Shown here: in pieces, positions 54,576 to 64,000 of the stretch
How the letters are laid out: each line of letters begins with the position of its first letter
Position numbering within the stretch: position 1 is the first letter of the stretch
DNA from: Pardosa pseudoannulata
Taxonomy: Eukaryota; Arthropoda; Arachnida; Araneae; Lycosidae
Direction: 5' to 3'
Assembly (NCBI GenBank): GCA_032207245.1
Contig: CM063507.1
Coordinates: 90,764,560-90,828,559 of the forward strand
Length of the DNA: 64,000 nucleotides
Program-made: the position numbers and the translations under genes
Notes under the pieces: generated by a model
Databases searched by the model: none
The model's input: the letters and a program-made list of their open reading frames with translations, nothing else
Told to the model about the DNA's origin: nothing

Positions 54576-54948
54576 GTGTCCTAAACCATCAGATAAGTCT
54601 TCAATTTTCTTCTGCTTCTTTCATTAAATCATTCATTATTGGCAAGATTTTTATATCTGCCATGGCAATTGACTTCTAAATCAGCAGTTCTAAAGATTAA
54701 TTCTGGTACTCTTAATGGATTTTCGTGAGTGGAGAAAGATTTTTGACGGAGTACTTATTTTATGGCATTAATCTCACATTCTTCTATGCTGGTGTGCCCT
54801 GCATTTTTTCAAACACTTATTTTTCTTCCTTGTATTTCGTCAAAAAATATTTTTTGGAGAGATGTGGATTAACATTCGGTGCTTAAAAAACTGATTCACA
54901 TGTCTTGACTTATTCCTGCTAGCAGTAACAATTCGAAAAATGTTTATT
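54576..54948. other. Unique spacer, left arm
   Basis: No gene recognised. It corresponds to 61279-61640 in inverted order, with clustered differences. Confidence 0.6.
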
Positions 54949-57277
54949 TCGATCGATCGATCGATCGAACGAAAGAACGAAGGGACGGACGGACGGACGG
55001 ACGGACCGACCGACCGAACGATCGACTAACCAACGAACGAACGAATGAACGAACAGAGCAACGAACCAACCATCCAACGAACCAACGAACGAACGAACCA
55101 ACGAACCCAACGAAGGAACCAACCAACAAACCAACCAACCAACCAACCAACCAACCAACCAACCAACCAACCAACGCACGAAACAAAGAACGAACCAAAA
55201 CCAACCAACGAAAAAACGAACCAATGAAACAACGAACAAACCAACGAACCAATCAACCAACCAACCAACCAACCAAAGAACCAACCAACCAACGAGCGAA
55301 CGAACCAATGAACATACAATAGTACAAATGAACGAACCAACGAACGAACCAACCAACCAACGATTCAACCAACCAACGAACGAACCAACCATACAACCAA
55401 CCAACGAAACAAAGAACGAACCAACGAACGAACCAACCAACGAACGAATGAACGAACGAACGAATGAACGAACCAGAGAACCAAACAACCAACCAACCAA
55501 CCATCCAACCAACCAACTAACGAACGAACGAACGAACCAACGAAACAACGAACGAACCAACGAACGAAACAACCAACGAACCAACCAACGAACGAACGAA
55601 CGGAGGAACGAACCAACGAACCAACGAAACGAAACAACAAACCAGCGAACGAACCAACCAACCAACGAACGAATGAAAGAACGAACCAACGAACAAACGA
55701 ATGAACGAACCAATATACGAACCAACCAACAAATGGACCAAAAGACCAGTGGGCGAACGAACCAACCAACGAATGAACCAAAGAAAGAATCTACCAACGA
55801 ACGAACGAACGAACGAACGAACGAACGAACCAACGAAAGAACAAACCAACGAATAAACGAACGAATAAACGAACGAATAAACGAACGAACGAACGAACCA
55901 ACCAACAAATCAACTAACGAACCAACAAACCAACGAACGAACGACCGATCGAACCAACTAACCAACCAACCAACCCACCAACCAACCAAACAACAAACCA
56001 ACGAACGAACGAACCAACCAACCAACGAACGAACGAACGAACCAACGAACCAATCAACGAAATAAGGAAAGAACCAACGAACCAACCAACAAACGAACGA
56101 ACGAACCAATAAACGAACCAACGAAAGAAACAACCAACCAACCAAACAACCAACAAACCAACTAACGAACGATCGAACCATCGAACGAACCAACCAACGA
56201 ACAAACCAACCTACCAATGTACCAACCTACCAACGAACAACGAAACGAACGAACGAACGAACGAACGAACGAACGAACGAACGAACCAACGAACGAACGA
56301 ACGAATCAACGAACCAACGAACCAACGAACCAACCAAAAAACTAACCAACCAACCAACCAACAAACCAACAACTGAATGAACGAAAGAACCAACCAACCA
56401 ACCAACCAACCAACCAACCAACCAACCAACCAACCAACCAACCAACCAACCAACCAACCAACCAACCAACCAACCAACCAACCAACCAACCAACCAACCA
56501 ACCAACCAACCAACCAACGAACGAACGAACGAATCAACGAACCAACGAACCAACGAACGAATGAACCAAAGAACCAACCAATAAACCAACAACCGAATGA
56601 ATGAACGAATGAACGAACGAACGAACCGACCAACCAACCAACCAACAAACAAAACAACCAACGAACTGTCGAACCAACCAACGATTCAACCAACCAGCGA
56701 ACCAACCTACCACTGAACGAACGAACCAACGAACGAAACAATGAACCAACGAAACAACGAACGAACCAACGAACGAAACAACCAACGAAGCAACCAACGA
56801 ACCAACCAACGAACGAACGAACGGACGAACGAACGACCAAACGAACCAACCAACGAACGACGAACGAACCAACCAACCAACCAACCAACTAACCAACCAA
56901 CCAACAAACCAACGAAAGAACCAACGAACCAACGAAACAACAAACGAACGAACCAACGAACCAAAGAACGAAAAAACCAACGAACCAACCAACGAACGAA
57001 CGAACGAACGAACGGACGAACGAACGGACTAACGAACGAACGAACGAACCAACAAACAGATGAACGACACACGAACGAACCAACCAACCAACCAACCGAC
57101 CAACCAACGAAAGAACCAAACAACGAACGAAACAACGAACCACCGACAGAACGAATCAACCAACCAACGAACGAATGAACGAACGAACCAACGAACAAAC
57201 GAATAAACGAACCAATAAACGAACCAACGAACCAACGAACGGACCAAAAGACCAACGAGCGAACGAACGGACGAACG
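54949..57277. repeat. Tetranucleotide satellite, (CGAA/CCAA)n orientation
   Basis: Opens with (TCGA)n and (CGGA)n, then 2.3 kb of CGAA and CCAA words with almost no T on this strand. A pure (CCAA)n run lies near 56388-56517. Marker ggaccaaaagacca recurs at 55735 and 57241 (1,506 bp apart), indicating a higher-order period. Confidence 0.93.
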
Positions 57278-57377
57278 NNNNNNNNNNNNNNNNNNNNNNN
57301 NNNNNNNNNNNNNNNNNNNNNNNNNNNNNNNNNNNNNNNNNNNNNNNNNNNNNNNNNNNNNNNNNNNNNNNNNNNNN
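57278..57377. other. Assembly gap, 100 N
   Basis: 100 N. The preceding fragment, 22278-57277, is exactly 35,000 bp. Satellite orientation reverses across it. Confidence 0.98.
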
Positions 57378-60300
57378 TGGTTCGTTCGTTTTTTCGTTCG
57401 TTCGTTCGTTCTTGCTTTGGTTGGTTCGTTGGTTCGTTATTTCGTTTGTTCGTTCGATTGTTGGTTGGTTCGTTCGTTTGTTGGTTCGTTGGTTCGTTCG
57501 TTCGTTCGTTGATTCGTTCGTTCGTTCGTTGGTTCGTTGGTTCGTTGGTTGGTTGGTTGGTTGGTTAGTTTGTTGGTAGGTTCGTTCGTTTGTCCGTTCG
57601 TTGGTTCGTTCGTTGATACTTTTGTATGTTCGTTGGTTCGGTCGTTAATTCGTATGTTGGGTCGTTCGTTGGTTCGTTGGATGGTCTTTTGGTCCGTTCG
57701 ATGGTTGGTTCGTTTATTGGTTCGTTTATTCGTTTGTTCGTTGGTTCGTTCGTTCGTTCATTCGTTCGTTCGTTCGTTTGTTGGTTGGTTGTTTCGTTCG
57801 TTGTTTGGTTCTTTCGTTCGTTCGTCGGTTGGTTGGTTGGTTCGTTTGTTCGTTCTTTGATCCGTTCGTTCGTCCGTCCGTTCGTTCGTTCGTTCGTTCG
57901 TTCGTTTTTTGGTTGGTTCGTTCGTTGTTTCATTGGTTCATTTTTTCGTTCGTTGTTTCGTTTTTTCGTTCGTTGGTTTGTTTGTTGTTTTGGTTGGTTG
58001 GTTGGTTCGTTTATTGGTTCGTTCATTCGTTGGTTCGTTCGTTCGTTCGTTCGTTGGTTGGTTGGTTGGTTGGTTGGTTGGTTGGTTCGTTCGTTGGTTC
58101 GATCGTTCGTTTGTTGGTTGGTTCTTTGGTTGGTTGGTTGGTTGGTTGGTTCGTTCGTTGGTTCGTTCGTTGTTTCGTTGGTTCGTTCGTTCGTTCTTTC
58201 TTTCGTTGGTTGGTTCGTTGGTTTTTTCGTTCTTTGGTTCGTTGGTTCGGTCGTTTGTTGTTTCGTTGGTTCGTTGTTTCGTTCGTTGGTTGGTTGGTTG
58301 TTTGGTTGGTTGGTTGGTTGGTTCGTTGGTTCGTTCGTTAGATCGTTCCTTGGTTCGTTGGTTCGTTCTTTGGTTCGTTCGTTGGTTGGTTCGATGTTTC
58401 GTTCTTTGGTTTGTTCGTTCGTACTTTGGTTCGTTCGATGATTCGATCGTTCGTTGGTTGGTTTGTTGGTTGTTTGATTGGTTCGTTGGTTCTTTCGTTC
58501 GTTCGTTTGATGGTTGGTTCGTTGGTTCTTTCTTTGTTTCGTTCGTTGGTTCGTTTGAGGGTTTGGTTGTTTGGTTGGTTGTTTAGTTAGTTGGTTGGTT
58601 CGTTTATTGGTTCGTTCGTTCGTTGGTTCGCTGGTTAGTTTGTTCGTTCGGTCGTTTGATGGTTGGTTGGTTGGTTGGTTGGTTGGTTCGTTCCTTATTT
58701 TGTTGGTTGGTTGGTTGGTTGGTTCGTTGGTTCGTTCGTTCGTTGGTTCGTTTTTTCGTTCGTTCGATTGTTGGTTGGTTGGTTCGTTGGTTGGTTCGTT
58801 TGGTCGTTCGTTCGTCCGTTCGTTCGTTCGTTGGTTGGTCGGTTGGTTAATTGGTTATTTGGTTGGTTCGTTATTTCGTTGGTTGTTTGGTTCGTTGGTT
58901 CGTTGTTTCGTTGGTTCTTTGTTTCTTTCGTTCGTTCGTTCGTTGATTGTGTCGTTGTTACGTTCGTACGTTATTTGGTTGTTTGGTTGGTCGTTAGGTT
59001 GATTGGTTGGTTGGTTGGTTCGTTTGTTCGTTAGTTCGTTCGGTGGTTCGTTCGCTCACTGGTCTTTTGGTCCATTCGTTGGTTGGTTCGTTTATTGGTT
59101 CGTTCATTCGTTTGTACGTTGGTTCGTTCGTTCAATCGTTCGTTTGTTGGTTGGTTCGTTCTGTCGGTGGTTCGTTGTTTCGTTCGTTGTTTGGTTCTTT
59201 CGTTCGTTCGTCGGTTGGTTGGTTGGTTGGTTCGTTCGTGTGTCGTTCATCTGTTTGTTGGTTCGTTCGTTCGTTCTTTGATCAGTTCGTTCGTCCGTCC
59301 GTTCGTTCGTTCTTTCGTTTTCGTTGGTTGGTTCGTTGGTTTTTTCGTTCTTTGGTTCGTTGGTTCGTTCGTTTCTTGTTTCGTTGGTTCGTTCGTTCGT
59401 TCGTTAGTTGGTTGGTTGGTTGGTTAGTTGGTTGGTTGGTTGGTTGGTTCGTTCGTTCGTTGGTTGGTTCGATTATTGGTTCGTTCGTTCGCTGGTTCGT
59501 TCGTTTGTTGGTTGGTGTGTTGGTTGGTTGTTTCGTTCGTTCGTTGTTTCGTTGGTTCATTGTTTCGTTCGTTGGTTCGTTAGTTCAGTGGTAGGTTGGT
59601 TCGCTGGTTGGTTGAATCGTTGGTTGGTTCGACAGTTCGTTGGTTGTTTTGTTTGTTGGTTGGTTGGTTGGTCGGTTCGTTCGTTCGTTCATTCGTTCAT
59701 TCATTCGGTTGTTGGTTTATTGGTTGGTTCTTTGGTTCTTTGGTTCTTTGGTTCGTTCGGTCGTTGATTCGTTCGTTCGTTCGTTGGTTGGTTTGTTGGT
59801 TGTTTGGTTGGTTGGTTGGTTGGTTGGTTGGTTGGTTGGTTTGTTGGTTGTTTGGTTGGTTGGTTGGTTGGTTGGTTGGTTGTATCTTTATTTCTTTCGT
59901 TCGTTCGTTTGTTGGTTGGTTGGTTGGTACGTTCTTTGGTTCGTTCGTTGTTTCGTTCCTTGGTTCGTTGGTTCGTTCGTTGTTTCGTTCTTTGGTTCGT
60001 TGGTTGGTTCGTTGGTTCGTTCGTTGGTTCGTTGGTTCGTACTTTGGTTCGTTCGTTGGTTGGTAGGTTGGTACATTGGTAGGTTGGTTTGTTCGTTGGT
60101 TGGTTCGTTCGATGGTTCGTTCGTTCGTTGGTTGGTTTGTTGGTTGTTTGGTTGGTTGGTTGGTTGGTTGGTTCTTTCGTTGGTTCGTTTATTGGTTCGT
60201 GCGTTCGTTTGTTGGTTGGTTCGTTGGTTCTTTCCTTATTTCGTTGATTGGTTCGTTGGTTCGTTCGTTCGTTCGTTGGTTGGTTGGTTCGTTCGTTCGT

Positions 60301-61278
60301 TCATTCGTTGTTTGTTTGTTTGGTTGGTTGGTTTGTTAGTTGGTTCGATCGGTCGTTCGTTCGTTGGTTTGTTGGTTCGTTAGTTGGTTTGTTGGTTGGT
60401 TCGTTCGTTCGTTTGTTTGTTCGTTCGTTGGTTTGTTTGTTATTTCGTTCGTTCGTTCGTTCGTTCGTTTGTTCGTTGGTAGATTCTTTCTTTGGTTCAT
60501 TCGTTGGTTGGTTCGTTCGCCCACTGGTCTTTTGGTCCATTTGTTGGTTGGTTCGTATATTGGTTCGTTCATTCGTTTGTTCGTTGGTTCGTTCTTTCAT
60601 TCGTTCGTTGGTTGGTTGGTTCGTTGGTTGGTTCGTTTGGTCGTTCGTTCGTCCGTTCGTTCGTTCGTTGGTTGGTTCGTTGGTTGCTTCGTTGGTTGTT
60701 TCGTTCGTTGGTTCGTTCGTTGTTTCGTTGGTTCATTGTTTCGTTCGTTTTTTGGTTGGGTGTTTGGTTGGTTGGTTCGTTCTTTGGTTCGTTCGTTCAT
60801 TCATTTTTTCGTTCGTTCGTTGGTTCGTTGGTTGGTTCGTTCGTATGTTCGTTCGTGGTTTGGTTGGTTGGTTGGTTGGTTCTTTCGTTGGTTGGTTGGT
60901 TGGTTGGTTCGATCGTTCGTTTGTTCGTTCATTTGTACTATTGTATGTTCATTCGTTCGTTGGTTTGTTGGTTGGTTGGTTGGTTGGTTGGTTGATTGGT
61001 TGATTGGTTCGTTGGATGGTTCTTTCATTCATTGGTGCGTTGATTCGTTGGTTGGTTGGTTGGTTGGTTGGTTCGTTGGTTCGTTGGTTCGTTCTTTGTT
61101 TCGTTCGTTGGTTGGTTGGTTGGTTCGATGGTTTTTGGTTCGTTGGTTCGTTCGTTTTTCGTTCGTTGCTCTGTTCGTTCATTCGTTCGTTCTTTGGTTA
61201 GTCGATCGTTCGGTCGGTCGGTCCGTCCGTCCGTCCGTCCGTCCGTTTGTTCGTTCGTTCGATCGATCGATCGATCGA
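57378..61278. repeat. Tetranucleotide satellite, inverted orientation (GGTT/CGTT)n
   Basis: 3.9 kb of the same satellite on the opposite strand, ending in (CCGT)n and (GATC)n. Marker tggtcttttggtcc occurs at 57682, 59060 and 60525 (spacings 1,378 and 1,465 bp). Left-arm words (for example the opposite of aacagatgaacgacacacg at 57055) appear in order near 59245, so the part from 59040 onwards mirrors the left arm and 57378-59040 is extra. Confidence 0.93.
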
Positions 61279-61640
61279 AATAAAAATTTTTCGAATTGTT
61301 ACTGCTAGCATTAATCGGTCAAGACATGTGAATCAGCTTTTTAAGCACCGAATGTTAATCCACATCTCTCCAAAAAAATATTTTTTGACGAAATACAAGG
61401 AAGAAAAATAAGTGTTTGAAAAAATGCAGGGCACACCAGCATAGAAGAATGTGAGATTAATGCCATAAAATAAGTACTCCGTCAAAAATCTTTCTCCACT
61501 CACGAAAATCCATTAAGAGTACCAGATTTAATCTGTGGAACTGCCGATTTAGAAGTCAATTGCCATGACAGATAAAAAAATCTTGCCAATAGTGAATAAT
61601 TTAATGAAAGAAGCAGAAGAAAATGGAAGACTTATCTGAT
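61279..61640. other. Unique spacer, right arm
   Basis: Mirror of 54576-54948; substitutions are concentrated in a few short clusters. No gene recognised. Confidence 0.6.
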
Positions 61641-61815
61641 GATTTAGGACACAACTTCTCGGGCACCAGACAGCTGAAACATCTCGGGCACCCGACAGCT
61701 GGAACGTCTCGGGCACCCGACAGCTGGAGCAGCGACAGCAGGAACGTCTCGGGCACCCGACAGCAGGAACGTCTCCGGCACCCGACAGCTGAAGCACCAA
61801 CAGCAGGAACGTCTA
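61641..61815. repeat. Minisatellite remnant, right arm
   Basis: Inverted counterpart of 54407-54575 with a slightly different unit make-up. Confidence 0.82.
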
Positions 61816-61832
61816 GGTTGGTTGGTGTTTAA

Positions 61833-61866
61833 TGGCACAAGATCCAAGTGAGGATATGCTGTGCCA
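61833..61866 (-). promoter_or_regulatory. 3'-terminal RNA stem-loop (GGCAC type)
   Basis: Inverted counterpart of 54356-54389, same pairing. Confidence 0.75.
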
Positions 61867-62076
61867 AACAAAAGAGCACAGAAAACAAAGATACTCAAAT
61901 AAAAAGTAAGAGATTACTAATAAAAATTAAGAAAGAACAAGCGATAAACGATGAAGGATAAAAATTACATTAAAATTTTTAAAGCTTTAAATGAGGTTTA
62001 AAACATTGATGCAGATGAGAAATTCAAAGAGTTTGCGATGAGGAGTTTTGCCTAAAAGTTCATTCAATGTAGGATG

Positions 62077-64000
62077 TTAAGTTTTAAAATATATATTGTA
62101 AAAACATTTGAAAACAGGACATGAAGTTAAAATATGATGTACAGTGAGATGAGTATGACAAAAGACACATTTTGGAGGAGGCTCAGACAAAAGTATATAT
62201 TTATGGGTTAGTCTGGTGTGACCGATACGAAGACGGGATAATATTACATCTAATTTCCGATTGGATAGTGATGGACAGAATATAACAGTAGGGATAATAA
62301 AATGAAGCTTGTTCCCCGTTTCCTGGTTCCAGTCGGCGTTCCAGCGGTCCATGGTGACTATAGCAATACACTGTTTTATATCCTCATAGGGGATGGGGAC
62401 AGGGTAGGGGACAGTAGCATGTCTGGCCAGGTCGTCCGCCTTTTCATTGCCCGGGATACCCACGTGACTGGGAATCCAGCAGAGTAGAATGTGAAAACCG
62501 GACAAAATTAAGTTTTTTATATAGTTTTATAGAACAGAAGATGTAGCTGCAACAATTAGTGCCTGATGTGATACTTTCCAACGCGCTGAGAGAATCAGAA
62601 TAAATGATGTAGTATTTTTTATTGCTGAAGGAGATGTGTTTTAGAGCCTCGTAAATAGCAATCGTTTCGGCCGTATAGATGGAGCAAAAAGAGTGAAGAC
62701 TAACTACCAGTGAAAGAGTTACTCCAAAAGGCTAAGCCAACATAGTTTTCATAATTAGAGCCATCGGTGTATATTTCTTCATGGTTCTGATAAGAATTTT
62801 TCCAAGATAAAAAAAAGTTGGTGGTAAGTATGCGGGTCAGTGCTGTCTTTTGTAAAGCCTTTAAAAAGCTGCAGATAGGAAATATGTTTTTCCCAGGGGG
62901 AGTATTAAATAGCAGGAAAGGCAAAGCATTGATGGTTGCAAGTCGGGTGTTTTCGAGACTTCTACGAATTCTGAAACCAAATGAAGGGATGCAAGATGGA
63001 CGATAATAAAAATTATCCAGATGATTGTCTAAAATCAAGTTTCTTAATGGATGGGAGTCATGACAGATGATTCGGAAGTAAGTACTGAGGGAAATTTTAT
63101 ACCGGATGTGATGTAGAAATGGCTCATGACAAATGAGATAAAGGCTAGGAATGGGAGACGTTCTAAAAGCACCACAGCAGATTCTCAGGGCAGAGTGATG
63201 CACAGTGTCAAGTTTTTTTTAAATGGAAGAACGGGCAGAGCCATAAACGCAGCAGGCGTAATCAATTTTGGATCGAATAACTGCTCGATATACACGAAGC
63301 ATGGAATCCCGGTCAGGACCCCAAGAAGTGTTGGAAAGAACCCTTAAGAGAATTAAGCCTTTTTTACATTCAGATCGAAGATAAAAAACGTGGTTGGCAA
63401 ACGTAAGTTTTTTGTCGAAGTATACCCCTAAAAATTTAACACAATTGTGAACGTCAATTTTAATAGAACCTAAAAAAAGCTCAGGGTCCAGATGAAGCCC
63501 ACGTTTACGGCAGAAGTGAACAGAAGTTGTTTTCTCCACAGACATATTAAAACCATTGAGACTACACCACTTAAGTATACGGTTAATCGTGGTTTGTATT
63601 TGCCGCTCAATGAAGCGGATGTCTTTACCTTGTGCAAATATTTGCAAGTCGTCAATGTATAAACACACATGTACAGTAGACGGAAGTCGGCTTAGGATAT
63701 CATTAACCTTAATAGAGAATTGGGTAACACTTAAGACTGAACCCTGAGGAACGCCCTCCACTTGCACAAAGCAGTCAGAAAATGTGCTGTTCATGCGGAC
63801 TTTGAACTCCCGATAAGATAAAAATTTTTTTAATGAAATTAGGTAAGTTCCCTTTAAAACCCAAACGATGTAGATCGCGAAGAATGCCATACCTCCAGGT
63901 GCGATCGTAAGCCTATTCTATATCAAAGAAAACTGAAATCAAGTGATTGCGCCTCAGAAAGGCATTACGAATTTGAGATTCCAGGTAAAGAATGTTATCC
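62077..64000 (-). pseudogene. ORF2 RT, RNase H and C-terminus, inverted copy
   Basis: Open pieces at 63219-63890 (RT with GVPQGSVLS and YIDD), 62700-63203 (LRICCGAFRTSP to IYTDGSNYENYVGL) and 62077-62505 (IPSHVGIPGNEKADDLA to the CVFCHTHLTVHHILTSC knuckle). The breaks match those of the left-arm copy: a stop in the DIE-AYDRTW motif, the run of A or T near 63215, and the stop near 62700. Few residues differ (SWGPDRD against SWSADRD; KISLSTYF against KISISTYF). It is dead, and was duplicated as an already dead sequence. Confidence 0.88.

Larger units (their letters stand above)
50618..64000. repeat. Large inverted repeat (imperfect palindrome)
   Basis: Left arm 50618-57277 and right arm 57378-64000 carry the same order inverted: group A ORF2 and 3'UTR, minisatellite remnant, unique spacer, satellite. 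Hundreds of bases of ORF2 are identical (52112-52540 versus 62077-62505), while the spacer differs at several percent of sites. The left arm alone has the 1.6 kb insertion at 52588. The arm continues beyond the window. A gap lies in the central satellite. Confidence 0.9.
61816..64000 (-). mobile_element. Group A non-LTR element, 3' part, inverted copy cut by window edge
   Basis: Tail at 61816, hairpin 61833-61866 (GGCAC type), 3'UTR with the empty target of the 52588 insertion, then ORF2 back into RT at the window edge. It is nearly identical to 50618-54406 without the insertion. Confidence 0.92.

Noticed and set aside
56388..56517. Telomere-like repeat
   Set aside because: Arthropod telomeres are typically (TTAGG)n; (TTGG)n mixed with CGTT is different and lies inside the contig.
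54919..61308. Long frames rich in [15 protein letters not shown] or [10 protein letters not shown] in the satellite
   Set aside because: They are direct translations of CGAA/CCAA tetranucleotides, open in several frames on both strands; no gene signal.

Overview
The window is a dense graveyard of nested retrotransposons from an animal genome, most likely an arthropod and plausibly a spider. The lineage call is inference from the element types; no host gene is firmly identified. At least 18 copies or fragments belong to one broad type of non-LTR retrotransposon. These encode ORF1, an RRM-like gag with three CCHC knuckles, and ORF2, with APE endonuclease, reverse transcriptase, RNase H and a C-terminal CCHC. 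They end in a short hairpin plus a (CCAA)n tail instead of poly(A). Three groups can be told apart by protein similarity: A (2.2-3.8, 6.9-12.6, 27.8-28.4, 33.4-34.7, the host copy of 38.9-54.4, and 61.8-64 kb), B (1-1.4, 4.3-22.2 outer copies, 13.0-18.8 kb) and C (22.3-27.6, 34.7-38.9, 44.1-49.8, 52.6-54.2 kb). Remnants of BEL/Pao and Ty3/gypsy LTR elements, an R2-type element and a tRNA-derived SINE are interspersed.

Layout. 1-1443: group B 3' half (+), then unidentified GC-rich DNA and a 100-N gap. 2178-22177: all non-LTR copies lie on the minus strand; an ORF1/5'UTR fragment, a BEL integrase relic, then a Russian-doll stack in which a group B element (5687-22177) carries two complete younger elements (6917-12579 and 13026-18826), each bounded by target-site duplications. 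Gap. 22278-57277: all non-LTR copies except the R2 relic lie on the plus strand; a decayed full-length element, about 3 kb of AT-rich DNA with one candidate host exon, gypsy and SINE relics, a 1.46 kb GC-rich minisatellite, then several truncated elements. The last is a group A element (38940-54406) that absorbed an R2 relic, a SINE, a nearly intact 5.8 kb element and a 1.6 kb truncated element. A (CGAA/CCAA)n satellite follows. Gap. 57378-64000: the same satellite, spacer, minisatellite and group A 3' half in inverted order.

The two complete inter-gap pieces are exactly 20,000 and 35,000 bp, and non-LTR orientation flips at each gap. The apparent palindrome and head-to-head arrangement may therefore be scaffolding products.

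The elements work as autonomous two-ORF retrotransposons: ORF1 coats the RNA, and ORF2 nicks DNA and reverse-transcribes from the 3' end. Across groups the 3' hairpin shows compensatory base changes and the 5' end keeps a conserved set of hairpins, so both look like functional RNA signals. The SINE carries a similar hairpin-plus-tail and probably borrows the machinery. Almost every ORF has at least one frameshift, several next to homopolymers. The best preserved copies are 6917-12579, 13026-18826 and 44053-49828.
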